From Alphaproteobacteria bacterium (GTDB lineage Bacteria; Pseudomonadota; Alphaproteobacteria; SMXQ01): a DNA stretch of 64,000 nt. How positions within the stretch are numbered: position 1 is the stretch's first letter; every line of letters begins with the position of its first letter. The notes below the pieces were generated by a model. It had not been told where the DNA came from. It worked only from the letters and a program-made list of their open reading frames with translations, and ran no database searches. Made by a program: the position numbers and the translations under genes. Of the stretch, positions 1 through 8,104 are shown piece by piece. Location of the stretch: the NCBI GenBank assembly GCA_030831315.1, contig JAURLI010000060.1, forward strand, positions 1-64,000, given 5' to 3'.

Positions 1-180
1 CGAAAGGCCGAAATCGCCGATATACAGCTTCATCAGCGGCGTCTTGGAACCATCGTTGCGCCACTCCACGCGGGCGCCGAGGATCCGTGTATAGAAGTCG
101 ATGGTCTTGTCGAGATCGCGCGCGTAGAACCCGCTGTGGCTAATTCCCGTGATGCGCTTTTGCAGCGTTTCGGTATCCAT
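1..180 (-). CDS. VOC-family (glyoxalase/extradiol dioxygenase fold) protein, partial
   Basis: This minus-strand frame starts at an ATG complementary to bases 178-180 and runs open off the left edge, so only the first 60 residues are present; the ORF track omits it because it has no stop. The visible part contains HSGFYARDLDKTIDFYTRIL, typical of the first beta-alpha-beta unit of vicinal oxygen chelate (VOC) proteins: a likely metal-ligand His in GISHSG, then the conserved D-x-x-x-x-I-D-F-Y segment. VOC members include glyoxalase I, extradiol dioxygenases and fosfomycin/bleomycin resistance proteins. The substrate cannot be told. It is divergent from the downstream LigB-type dioxygenase, and an aromatic-catabolic role is possible but unproven. 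Confidence 0.75.
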   Translation of the reverse strand, partial: MDTETLQKRITGISHSGFYARDLDKTIDFYTRILGARVEWRNDGSKTPLMKLYIGDFGLS

Positions 181-459
181 GTGAAATCTCCCTGCACCTG
201 GCCCCGGTTGGCTTTCCGCCAAGGCATGCGTTCCAGAAATTATTTTGAATTCCTGAAAGCCTTTTTTCTTTTGCACGAGCATAAAGCCCGGGCTGGGGCT
301 GGGCAAGCAATGCCGGCCATAAATCGCGGAATCTCTGCCTTTTCATCGGATTAGGACAAAACTCCGTTTCCCTGTGCCGCTTACTGGCTGACGCCGATTG
401 CGGCCACCCCGCGCGGCGGAGTACCTTGCCCGAAAAGCGGGTGGGGAGACCCTGGGAAT

Positions 460-1482
460 ATGGCGAAAATCGTATACGGGTTCGGCACCTCGCACGGGCC
501 GCTGCTGTCCACGCCGCCCGAGCGCTGGGACCTGCGCGCCGACGACGACCGCAAGAACCCGGCCCATCCCTTCCGCGGCTCCGTGTACAATTTCCCCGAC
601 CTCGTCGCCGTGCGCGACGGCGAACGCGATTTCGAGACCGAAATGAGCCTCGAGACGCGCAAAGAGCGCCATGCGCGCAACCAGAAGGCGCTCGACGTTC
701 TCGCCGAGACCTTTGCCGCCGTCGCGCCCGACGTCCTGGTCGTCGTCGGCGACGACCAGCGCGAGTGGTTTCACGAGGACAACCAGCCGTCGTTCAGCGT
801 CTATTGCGGCGAACAGGTGATCAATACCGCGCTCGATCCGGAAAAGATGAAGACCAAGTCCCCCGGCATTGCCGCGGCGATGGCGGGCTATTATCCGCCC
901 GCGGACGTGACCTACCCGGTGGCATCCGATCTCGCCCAAATGATCGTCGCGCGCGCCATCGAAGACGAGTTCGACATTGCCGTAACGTCGCGTCAGCCGG
1001 TCGGCCCGCGCGGCATTGTCGGCATTGGCCATGCGGTCGGCTTCGTCAACCGGCGCATCCTTAAAGACAGGCCGATGCCGATCATCCCGATCCTGCTCAA
1101 CACCTATTTCCCGCCGAACCAGCCGACGGCGAAGCGCTGCTACGAATTCGGCCGCTCCATCGGCCGCTCCGTCGCTGCCTGGGGCGGGGAAAATGCGAAC
1201 AAGCGCGTCGCGGTCGCGGCGTCGGGCGGCATCAGCCATTTCGTCGTCGACGAGGAATTCGACCACCGCATCCTGACCGCGATGAAGAACCACGACACCA
1301 AGACAATTTTCTCGGTGCCCGAGAACTGGTTCCGCGCCGGCACGTCGGAAACCAAGAACTGGATTACCGTCGCCGGCATCCTGTCGGAAACCGGCCTCAA
1401 GATGGAAATGGTCGATTACGTGCCGGCCTACCGGTCCGAGGGCGGCACCGGCTGCGGCATGGCCTTCGCCACCTGGCGCTAG
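460..1482 (+). CDS. Class III extradiol ring-cleavage dioxygenase, LigB-like
   Basis: This 340-residue protein belongs to the LigB/protocatechuate 4,5-dioxygenase beta-subunit superfamily, Fe(II) enzymes that cleave catecholic rings beside the hydroxyls. The N-terminus has GTSHGP with His12, a usual iron ligand position. The stretch PDVLVVVGDDQREWF (about residues 89-103) and SGGISHFVVDEEFD (about 254-267), with its conserved His, match the family core. The length covers a catalytic beta-type subunit without a fused LigA-like helper, and no separate LigA gene is visible. The ATG is preceded by a GGGGAG stretch. The Rieske oxygenase and decarboxylase-like genes lie just downstream on the other strand, which supports a role in aromatic breakdown. 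The actual substrate is unknown. Confidence 0.82.
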   Translation: MAKIVYGFGTSHGPLLSTPPERWDLRADDDRKNPAHPFRGSVYNFPDLVAVRDGERDFETEMSLETRKERHARNQKALDVLAETFAAVAPDVLVVVGDDQREWFHEDNQPSFSVYCGEQVINTALDPEKMKTKSPGIAAAMAGYYPPADVTYPVASDLAQMIVARAIEDEFDIAVTSRQPVGPRGIVGIGHAVGFVNRRILKDRPMPIIPILLNTYFPPNQPTAKRCYEFGRSIGRSVAAWGGENANKRVAVAASGGISHFVVDEEFDHRILTAMKNHDTKTIFSVPENWFRAGTSETKNWITVAGILSETGLKMEMVDYVPAYRSEGGTGCGMAFATWR

Positions 1483-1491
1483 GGCCTGTGC

Positions 1492-2487
1492 TTACTGTTC
1501 GTGGGTGGCGGGCGCAAACAGTTCTTCGAGCGCCACGAGGCGCGGCGTCAGTCCCTGCTCGAACGACCATTGGGCCGCCGTTTCCAGCACCTTGCGATTG
1601 AAGGCTATGCCGTGCTTGACGATGGGCGTCGCCAGCGCCTTCTTGGCCTCGGGCGGCAGGACGCCCGTTTCAAGATGATAGGCGACCGCTTCCATGCGCG
1701 CCTTTTCGGCCATGTCGTTGGCCCTGACGAAGGCCCTGTAAAGGTTGAGGATCGTCCAGGGATGGCGTTCCGCCACCTCGCGCTTGATCACCATGCAATG
1801 GTTGATCGGATAGATGCCCGTCTTCTTGTAGAACTTCACGCCTTCCGCATGGGGATCAGGAAACAGCGTCCTGAAGTCGGGGTGCTTGTAGAGATCGACC
1901 GATGACCGATCAACGAGGTTGTCGGTCCCCGCTAGATAGCGCAGCGCCCCATCCAGCTTTCCCTCGAGCAGCATCTCGCCCATGTTGGTGTCGTTGGGGA
2001 TGAAGTTGAGCTTCACATCCGCCGGCGGCTTGAAGCCCATGGCCGCGCCCTGGCTGTGATCGTCGTTGCGCTCCATCCAGAATTCCATGTCGCGCGGGTG
2101 CACGTCGTATTCGTGCTGGAGGTAGCCGCGCGTCCACAGCGCCGCCGTCTGCTGGTATTCGGGCACGCCCATCTTCCGGCCCTTGAGGTCGGCAGGCTTT
2201 TCGATACCGCTGTCCTTGCGCACCAGAACGCCGACATTGAACATGCGGCGAGTGGTGAAGATGGGCAGGCCCACCCAGCGGTCATCGCCGTTGGCCACCG
2301 CCATCAACAGCCCCGACAGAGACATTTCGGAAATGTCGAACTCGGCGAAACGGAACTGGCGCCAGAACAGCTCCGAGGCATGCACGTTGCTGCAAACCAG
2401 GTCGATGCCCTGGGCGGCAACCTTGCCCTCGATGATGGGCCGCGTGCGGGGATTGTTCCCCATGGCGATACTGAGCTGCAGGTTCAT
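1492..2487 (-). CDS. 4,5-dihydroxyphthalate decarboxylase-like / periplasmic-binding-fold protein
   Basis: The product from the ATG at 2487 is 331 residues; the longer ORF in the track adds a low-quality N-terminus overlapping the Rieske gene. The start MNLQLSIAMGNNPRTRPII, the DISEMSLSG segment and KPADLKGRKMGVPEYQQT are characteristic of the family that includes 4,5-dihydroxyphthalate decarboxylase and resembles ABC substrate-binding proteins for nitrate/taurine-like ligands. No signal peptide is visible, which favours a cytoplasmic enzyme over a secreted binding protein. It begins 34 bases after the Rieske oxygenase stop on the same strand, so the two are probably one operon. Function in a phthalate-like pathway is an inference from that pairing. 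Confidence 0.7.
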   Translation of the reverse strand: MNLQLSIAMGNNPRTRPIIEGKVAAQGIDLVCSNVHASELFWRQFRFAEFDISEMSLSGLLMAVANGDDRWVGLPIFTTRRMFNVGVLVRKDSGIEKPADLKGRKMGVPEYQQTAALWTRGYLQHEYDVHPRDMEFWMERNDDHSQGAAMGFKPPADVKLNFIPNDTNMGEMLLEGKLDGALRYLAGTDNLVDRSSVDLYKHPDFRTLFPDPHAEGVKFYKKTGIYPINHCMVIKREVAERHPWTILNLYRAFVRANDMAEKARMEAVAYHLETGVLPPEAKKALATPIVKHGIAFNRKVLETAAQWSFEQGLTPRLVALEELFAPATHEQ

Positions 2488-2521
2488 GACTGGCGTGTTC
2501 TTTCGTGGTGATGAAGCAGCG

Positions 2522-3793
2522 CTATTCCGCCGCCGCTGCCCGGCGCTGGGCAAGGAAGCGCTTGCAGAAGCCGGGGATGTCCTCGCCCTCCAGCATGTCG
2601 CCGGCGGTGCAGACGAAATCCTTGAAGCGGTCGTCATCGGGGCCACGCATGATGAAGGGGGCCTCGCCGGTCTCCTCCATCTGCTTGAGGGCGCGGAACA
2701 GCGCCTTGCGCACCTCGATGATCACGACGTCGGTGGTACCAAGGTGTTCCTTCTCGCGGTCCTGGATGCTGCCCTGGGTCTCGATGGCGAAGGCGTCCTG
2801 GGCGGGGAAGTGCAGGCCCATGCCGCCGAAACTGTCGCCGCGCTTCAGCTCGTCGCGATCCTGCAGGTAGCGGTTTTCGATGCGCCGGACATGGCGGTAG
2901 TCGGGACCGACGTTTTCCGCCCTGTTCTCGCGCAGCGTGTCCTTGTCGAGAGGCTGTGAGAACCGGTAGAAAAATTCGAACCGGACATGGCTGTGGTCAT
3001 CGACGGGAACATACCAGCGGCCCTGGTAGCCCACTTCGCCGGTCGACGTCGAAGGCGTCGCCCCGCAGGGATAGACGTAGTTGTTGACGCGCAGGTACTT
3101 CCGGCCCTCCGGCGCGTTGTGCTTGGCGAAGATGCGCACGCCGTAGGGCATATGCTCGATCGAGATCTGCGGCGGCTCGTTGCCGCGCAGGGCCGCGACG
3201 TCGGTGAAGGAGCGCTTGCTCTTCTTTCCGGGCGGACGGCGATGCAGGTAGGTCGTGTGCGCCGGGTCGGTCGAGCTTTCGAGGCCCTGCAACCAGTTGC
3301 AGTTCTGGATGACGCGGAAGCAAAGCCGGTTGGGCTCCGGCGCATCGAGAAACTGGAAATCGGGGATATAGGGCGGCTCGCCCTCGCCCATGAAAGCCCA
3401 GATGGCGCCGCCCTTTTCCTGTACCGGGTAGCTGACCATGCGGACCTTGTCGCAGAACTTGCGCCCTGCCGCTTCCGCCGGCTGGTCGAGACACTTGCCG
3501 TTAATGTCGAACAGCCAGCCGTGGTAGAGGCAGCGGATGCCGCCGTCCTCGATCCGGCCATAGGAAAGATCGGTGCCGCGATGGGGGCAACCCTGCTGGA
3601 TCAGGCCGAGGCGATCCTTGTCGTCGCGAAACAGGACAAGATCTTCGCTCATGATGCGGATGGGAACCGGATCGCCGCCCAGCGGCATTTCCTCCGACGT
3701 CGCGATCGGCTGCCAGTAGCTGCGCAGGAACCGCCCCATGGGCGTCCCCGGGCCGGTCTGGGTGATCAAATCGTTCTGTGCCTTGGACAGCAT
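2522..3793 (-). CDS. Rieske [2Fe-2S] aromatic-ring oxygenase, catalytic subunit
   Basis: The 423-residue protein starts at the ATG at 3793 (MLSKAQNDLITQTGPGTPMG), preceded by a GGGAG ribosome-binding site at normal spacing; the track's longer start is unlikely. The Rieske cluster motif is complete: CPHRG near residue 68 and CLYHGW about 20 residues on. DPAHTTYLH near residue 177 supplies the two His ligands of the mononuclear iron in the D-x2-H-x4-H pattern. This layout matches phthalate 4,5-dioxygenase-type oxygenases. A reductase is needed to deliver electrons and is not encoded nearby. The decarboxylase-like gene follows in the same direction. The substrate is not determined. Confidence 0.88.
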   Translation of the reverse strand: MLSKAQNDLITQTGPGTPMGRFLRSYWQPIATSEEMPLGGDPVPIRIMSEDLVLFRDDKDRLGLIQQGCPHRGTDLSYGRIEDGGIRCLYHGWLFDINGKCLDQPAEAAGRKFCDKVRMVSYPVQEKGGAIWAFMGEGEPPYIPDFQFLDAPEPNRLCFRVIQNCNWLQGLESSTDPAHTTYLHRRPPGKKSKRSFTDVAALRGNEPPQISIEHMPYGVRIFAKHNAPEGRKYLRVNNYVYPCGATPSTSTGEVGYQGRWYVPVDDHSHVRFEFFYRFSQPLDKDTLRENRAENVGPDYRHVRRIENRYLQDRDELKRGDSFGGMGLHFPAQDAFAIETQGSIQDREKEHLGTTDVVIIEVRKALFRALKQMEETGEAPFIMRGPDDDRFKDFVCTAGDMLEGEDIPGFCKRFLAQRRAAAAE

Positions 3794-4064
3794 GTCGAAA
3801 CTCCCTGGATCCGTCTCCGCGCCCGTGCGGGTAATCCGCGCCGGCTTGCCGGGCTCTTCGGCCCTTTTCCCGTCGGGAGCCTTGGCTCCTCTGGCCGCCA
3901 TGTTAGGCAGCAGCGTACCAGGCATTCAAGGGCCGGATTATGGCGCGTTGCGCACAAGAGAATCGCCCGGAAACCAGCGCCCGAGTTTCGTTTTCTGGCA
4001 AACCGCTTTGCCGCTATCATTGCGCCCTTGAAAAAGGCCCCAAGGGCCGACAGGGAGGAACCAG

Positions 4065-5231
4065 TTGCGCAAAGCCGGACGTCATTTCGTGCAGATCCCC
4101 GGGCCCACCAACGTGCCCGACCGCATCCTTCATGCCATGGCGCGGCCGACCATCGACCACCGCAGCCCCGAATTCGCCGAACTGGCGAAGGACGTGCTCG
4201 AAAGCGTCAAAACGGTATTCCGCACCACGGGTCCGGTGTTCATCTACCCCTCGTCCGCCACCGGCGCATGGGAAGCGGCGCTCGCCAACACGCTGGCCGA
4301 AGGCGACCGCGTGCTGATGTTCGAAACCGGCCATTTCGCGACACTGTGGAGCCAGCTCGCCGCCCGCCTCGGCCTCAAGGTCGAGCTGGTGCCGGGTGAC
4401 TGGCGCTCAGGCGCCGATATCGCGGCGGGTGCGAAAATTCTGGCAGCCGACCGCGCGCATACGATCAAGGCCGTCTGCGTCGTCCATAACGAAACCTCGA
4501 CGGGCTGCGTCTCCGATGTCGCAGAGTTGCGCGCGGCCCTCGATGCGGCGAAGCACCCGGCACTTTTGATGGTCGATACGGTGTCGTCGCTCGCCAGCAT
4601 CGATTTCCGCCAGGACGACTGGCACGTCGACGTCACCGTCGCCGGATCGCAGAAGGGGCTGATGCTGCCGCCCGGCCTGTCGTTCAACGCGGTCAGCGAC
4701 AAGGCGCTCGCCGCCGCCCAGCAAGCGAAGCGCCCCGCGTCCTACTGGTCGTGGGCGGAAATGCAGAAACTCAACGCACAGGGATTCTTCCCCTATACGC
4801 CGGCGACGAACCTTCTTTATGCCCTCAAGGAAGCCATCGCCATGCTGCATGAGGAAGGCCTCGACAACGTCTTCGCCCGCCACCAGCGCCATGCGGAAGC
4901 GACTCGGCGCGCCGTGCGCGGCTGGGGCCTCGAAATCCTGTGCCGCAACCCCGATCATTATTCGGGATCGCTGACCGCCGTGCTGATGCCCGACGGGCAT
5001 TCGGCCGACGGTTTCCGCAAAACCGTGGCCGAGCGCTACAACATGTCGCTCGGCAACGGGCTGTCGAAACTCGCCGACCGCGTGTTCCGCATCGGGCACC
5101 TCGGCGATTTCAACGACATCATGCTGTCGGCGGCGCTGTCGGGTGTGGAAATGGGCCTGGCCAACGCGGGCGTGCCGCACCGTGCGGGCGGGGTTCAGGC
5201 GGCGCTCGATTTTCTCAAGGGTAACGGCTGA
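4065..5231 (+). CDS. Class V aminotransferase, serine/alanine-glyoxylate aminotransferase-like
   Basis: This 388-residue PLP enzyme has the fold type I signature with the Schiff-base Lys in GSQKGLMLPPG and the N-terminal QIPGPTNVPDRIL typical of serine-glyoxylate and alanine-glyoxylate aminotransferases. The start is TTG at 4065, placed 6 bases after a strong AGGGAGGAA ribosome-binding site; no better ATG precedes the conserved N-terminus. The family moves an amino group from serine or alanine to glyoxylate, making glycine. The gene is divergent from the Rieske operon, with about 270 bases between. The amino donor is not settled by sequence; the LMLPPG context resembles the serine-glyoxylate enzyme of methylotrophs. 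Confidence 0.85.
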   Translation: MRKAGRHFVQIPGPTNVPDRILHAMARPTIDHRSPEFAELAKDVLESVKTVFRTTGPVFIYPSSATGAWEAALANTLAEGDRVLMFETGHFATLWSQLAARLGLKVELVPGDWRSGADIAAGAKILAADRAHTIKAVCVVHNETSTGCVSDVAELRAALDAAKHPALLMVDTVSSLASIDFRQDDWHVDVTVAGSQKGLMLPPGLSFNAVSDKALAAAQQAKRPASYWSWAEMQKLNAQGFFPYTPATNLLYALKEAIAMLHEEGLDNVFARHQRHAEATRRAVRGWGLEILCRNPDHYSGSLTAVLMPDGHSADGFRKTVAERYNMSLGNGLSKLADRVFRIGHLGDFNDIMLSAALSGVEMGLANAGVPHRAGGVQAALDFLKGNG

Positions 5232-5240
5232 CGCCGGGAA

Positions 5241-6539
5241 TTACTCCGCCGCTTGCCGCGCACGGCGGCGTTCGGCGAGGGCCGCGGGCAGCAGGACAAC
5301 CGGCAGGGCCGAAATCGCGATCGCCAGCACACCGGTCGCAGGCAGCCCGAACCACGCGATCAGCGGGCCGGTCAGCACCGCCACGATGACACTGGTGCCG
5401 CCCGCGCAGGTATCGCTGAAGCCGATGGTGCGCCCGCGCTCCACCGTGCGGGTGTGATCGGCGATATAGGCCGTCGAGGCAACGTTGGACGCGGCCCAGC
5501 CGAGGCCGACCAGGAAGGTTCCGAGCGTCACCGCCCAATAGGCCTGCGGAAACACCACAAGCGATGCCCCCACCATGGTGACCGCGAGGCCCGGATACAT
5601 CACCCGTGCCCGGCCGATGCGGTCCGACAGCCAGCCGATCGGAATGGTGAAGGCAAACATCCCCACCGAATGGAACATGTGGGAAAAGGCAATCGCCGAC
5701 AGCGAATAGCCGTGGTTGTGCAGCACCAGCGAGGTCAGCACCATGATGATCGCCATGTTGCCCTGCCCGGCGCAGTTGCTGGCGATGGCGAGGCGCACGG
5801 GCAAGGGCCGTGTCGCGGTGCGCCAATCGTAGGCGGGCCGCGGCCCGCCCGCTTCATGGCCCGCTTCATGAATGGAGGGCTTGTAGTCCGGGTAATAGCG
5901 TTCGAGGTTCATGCCGATCTCGCGCGGGTCCGGCCGCACCCGGGTGATCAGGAACATGCTGGGCAGGATCAGCACCGGAATCAGTAGCCAAGGCAGCGCC
6001 AGCGGATCCTGGCCGAGCGGCACGGCATAGATTTCGCTGAACCGCATGATCGGCGGGAAGAACAGCAGCCCCGACAGCGATCCCAGCGCCACGATCCCGA
6101 GCGCCTGGCCGCGCCGGTGCGGCGGGAACATGTCGGTGGCGGCGACGCGCAGCTGCTGGGCCGCATTCATGCCCATGCCGAAGACCAGAAGCCCAGCGAT
6201 GAACATCCACAGCGACTTGAACTCAAGCGAGGCGAACAGGGCAAGCGCGCCCGCAAGTGCCAGGCCGAGGCCAAGCAGGATGGCGGGCTTGCGCCCCCAG
6301 CTGTCCATGATCTTGCCGACCGGATAGGCGACGAAGAACCGGGACAGGCCGATCAGCGCCACCGAAAGGCCCGCCAGCGCCGGCGAACTGGTCAGCGCCA
6401 GAACCATCAGCGGCCCGATGCCGTAAGCCAGCTGCATGCCCGCACCGTTGAACGACTGCGACATCGCGAACAGGGTGATGTTGCGGCGAATGAGCGGTGG
6501 CGTCGCCTGATGGGCAGGCGGGGAAACGGGTTCGGTCAT
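5241..6539 (-). CDS. MFS transporter
   Basis: The 432-residue product from the ATG at 6539 (MTEPVSPPAHQATPPLIRRN) is a major facilitator superfamily carrier. It has repeated hydrophobic helices in two halves split by a hydrophilic loop around residues 210-250 (DPREIGMNLERYYPDYK). The family loop motifs are seen as GKIMDSWGRKPAILLG after helix 2 and GWLSDRIGRARVMY in the second half. The track's 585-residue version extends into non-coding sequence. It converges on the aminotransferase gene with 9 bases between stops and is divergent from the molybdenum hydroxylase operon. The substrate is unknown; uptake of a small carboxylate is possible from context only. Confidence 0.82.
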   Translation of the reverse strand: MTEPVSPPAHQATPPLIRRNITLFAMSQSFNGAGMQLAYGIGPLMVLALTSSPALAGLSVALIGLSRFFVAYPVGKIMDSWGRKPAILLGLGLALAGALALFASLEFKSLWMFIAGLLVFGMGMNAAQQLRVAATDMFPPHRRGQALGIVALGSLSGLLFFPPIMRFSEIYAVPLGQDPLALPWLLIPVLILPSMFLITRVRPDPREIGMNLERYYPDYKPSIHEAGHEAGGPRPAYDWRTATRPLPVRLAIASNCAGQGNMAIIMVLTSLVLHNHGYSLSAIAFSHMFHSVGMFAFTIPIGWLSDRIGRARVMYPGLAVTMVGASLVVFPQAYWAVTLGTFLVGLGWAASNVASTAYIADHTRTVERGRTIGFSDTCAGGTSVIVAVLTGPLIAWFGLPATGVLAIAISALPVVLLPAALAERRRARQAAE

Positions 6540-6752
6540 CGGATGGAAACTGCGGTAGTTTGAAGAGAGGCCGGCAGGCCGCCCGGGGAAAGTAATAGAG
6601 CCCGGCCCAAGGGCAAGCAATTTCGGGGCCTTTAGCCGCCCATCCCCCGGAATTCCCGGCTTTTTTGACGTGACGAAAATTGGTGGCAAGGCCCGATTTT
6701 CGCGCCATGATGCTGCAAAATCACGAATAGCAAAGTAACAGGGGGAACTTGG

Positions 6753-7622
6753 ATGTCCGATCTTCGTTACGAAGCGCCAGCGACGCTGGCCGCGGCGGTC
6801 AAGCTGCTTGCCGGATCGCGGGGCTTTGCCCGTGCCATGGCCGGCGGCACCGACCTGATCGTCCAGATGGAAACCGACCTGATCGAGCCGGAACTGCTGG
6901 TCGATCTCAAGAAGATCGCGGCGCTCCGCACGATCAAGGCCGACAAGAGCGGCTTTCGCATCGGCGCCGCCGTCAGCGGCATGGAAATGGTCGAACACAA
7001 GGCGCTGTGCAAGGCATGGCCCGGCGTGATCGACGGCGTCAAGCTGATCGGCTCCATCCAGGTCAAGGGACGCGCCACGGTCGCGGGCAACCTGTGCAAC
7101 GCATCGCCCGGCGCCGACAGCGTGCCGCCGATGGTGACCGCCGGTGCTATCGCCCGCGTCGTCGGCCCCAGGGGCACGCGCAAGGTGCCGGTGGAAAAAA
7201 TTCCGGTCGGTCCCGGCAAGACCTCGCTCAAGAAGGGCGAGATCATTGAATCCTTCATCCTGCCCGCGCGCGCCAAGCGTTCGGGCGATGCCTACATGCG
7301 TTTCACCCCGCGCACGGAGATGGACATCGCCGTGGTCGGCATCGCCGTCAACCTGACGCTGGACGCCAAGGGCGTCTGCACGGCGGCGCGCGTGGCGCTC
7401 GGCGCAGTGGCACCGACCGTGCTGCTGGTCGATGCCTGCGCCAAGGCCCTGATCGGCACGAAGGTGGACGAGGCGGCGCTCGACAAGATGGCGGGCGCCG
7501 CCGCTGCCGCCTGCCGTCCCATCGACGACAAACGCGGCACCAAGGAATTCCGCATCAAGACGACCCGCGTGCTGGCGAAGCGCGTGGCCCTCAAGGCACT
7601 GGAACGGGCGAGGAACGGGTGA
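6753..7622 (+). CDS. Molybdenum hydroxylase (xanthine dehydrogenase family) FAD-binding subunit
   Basis: This 289-residue protein is the medium, CoxM-like subunit of a three-subunit molybdenum hydroxylase. AGGTDLI near residue 30 and TVAGNLCNASPGADS near residues 110-124 are the two FAD pyrophosphate-binding motifs of this family. It passes electrons from the iron-sulfur subunit to the final acceptor. The ATG follows a GGGGGA-containing leader. The stop TGA shares its last base with the ATG of the next gene, which shows translational coupling. The gene order M-S-L is the one seen in cox clusters, but the large subunit lacks the CO dehydrogenase active-site signature. The substrate is unknown. 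Confidence 0.88.
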   Translation: MSDLRYEAPATLAAAVKLLAGSRGFARAMAGGTDLIVQMETDLIEPELLVDLKKIAALRTIKADKSGFRIGAAVSGMEMVEHKALCKAWPGVIDGVKLIGSIQVKGRATVAGNLCNASPGADSVPPMVTAGAIARVVGPRGTRKVPVEKIPVGPGKTSLKKGEIIESFILPARAKRSGDAYMRFTPRTEMDIAVVGIAVNLTLDAKGVCTAARVALGAVAPTVLLVDACAKALIGTKVDEAALDKMAGAAAAACRPIDDKRGTKEFRIKTTRVLAKRVALKALERARNG

Positions 7623-8101
7623 TGAGCAAGAAATACCAGGTCACGACGACGGTAAACGGCGACGAATACGATTTCCTGTGCGAGCCGCAGCAGACCCTGC
7701 TCGACGTGCTGCGCGACGAGTTGACCCTGACGGGCACCAAGGAAGGCTGCGCCACCGGCGACTGCGGGGCATGCAGCGTCATGGTGGACGGCGGGCTCAC
7801 CTGCGCCTGCCTCGTGCTCGCGGTCGAGGCCGAGGGCAAGAAGATCGACACCATCGAAGGCATGGCCGACGGCGACGAGCTGCACCCGCTGCAGCGCAAG
7901 TTCCTCGAGCTCAACGGCCTTCAGTGCGGCATCTGCACGCCGGGCATCCTGGTCGCGGCGCGGGCGTTACTCGAACGCAACCCGGACCCGACCGAAACCG
8001 AGGTTCGCTACTGGCTGGCCGGCAACCTGTGCCGCTGCACCGGCTACGACAAGGTCATCCGTTCCGTGCTTGCGGCTGCAAAAGAAATGAGGGGGGCCTG
8101 A
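7622..8101 (+). CDS. Molybdenum hydroxylase [2Fe-2S] subunit
   Basis: This 159-residue small subunit carries two [2Fe-2S] clusters. The N-terminal plant-ferredoxin-type cluster uses EGCATGDCGAC plus a later Cys near residue 62. The C-terminal helical cluster uses LQCGICTPG and NLCRCTGY. Both sets are complete, as in CoxS, xanthine dehydrogenase and related enzymes. I chose the ATG at 7622, overlapping the stop of the FAD subunit by one base; the track's start is an in-frame GTG three bases earlier. It relays electrons from the molybdenum site to FAD. The next gene starts 3 bases after its stop. Confidence 0.92.
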   Translation: MSKKYQVTTTVNGDEYDFLCEPQQTLLDVLRDELTLTGTKEGCATGDCGACSVMVDGGLTCACLVLAVEAEGKKIDTIEGMADGDELHPLQRKFLELNGLQCGICTPGILVAARALLERNPDPTETEVRYWLAGNLCRCTGYDKVIRSVLAAAKEMRGA

Positions 8102-8104
8102 TCC

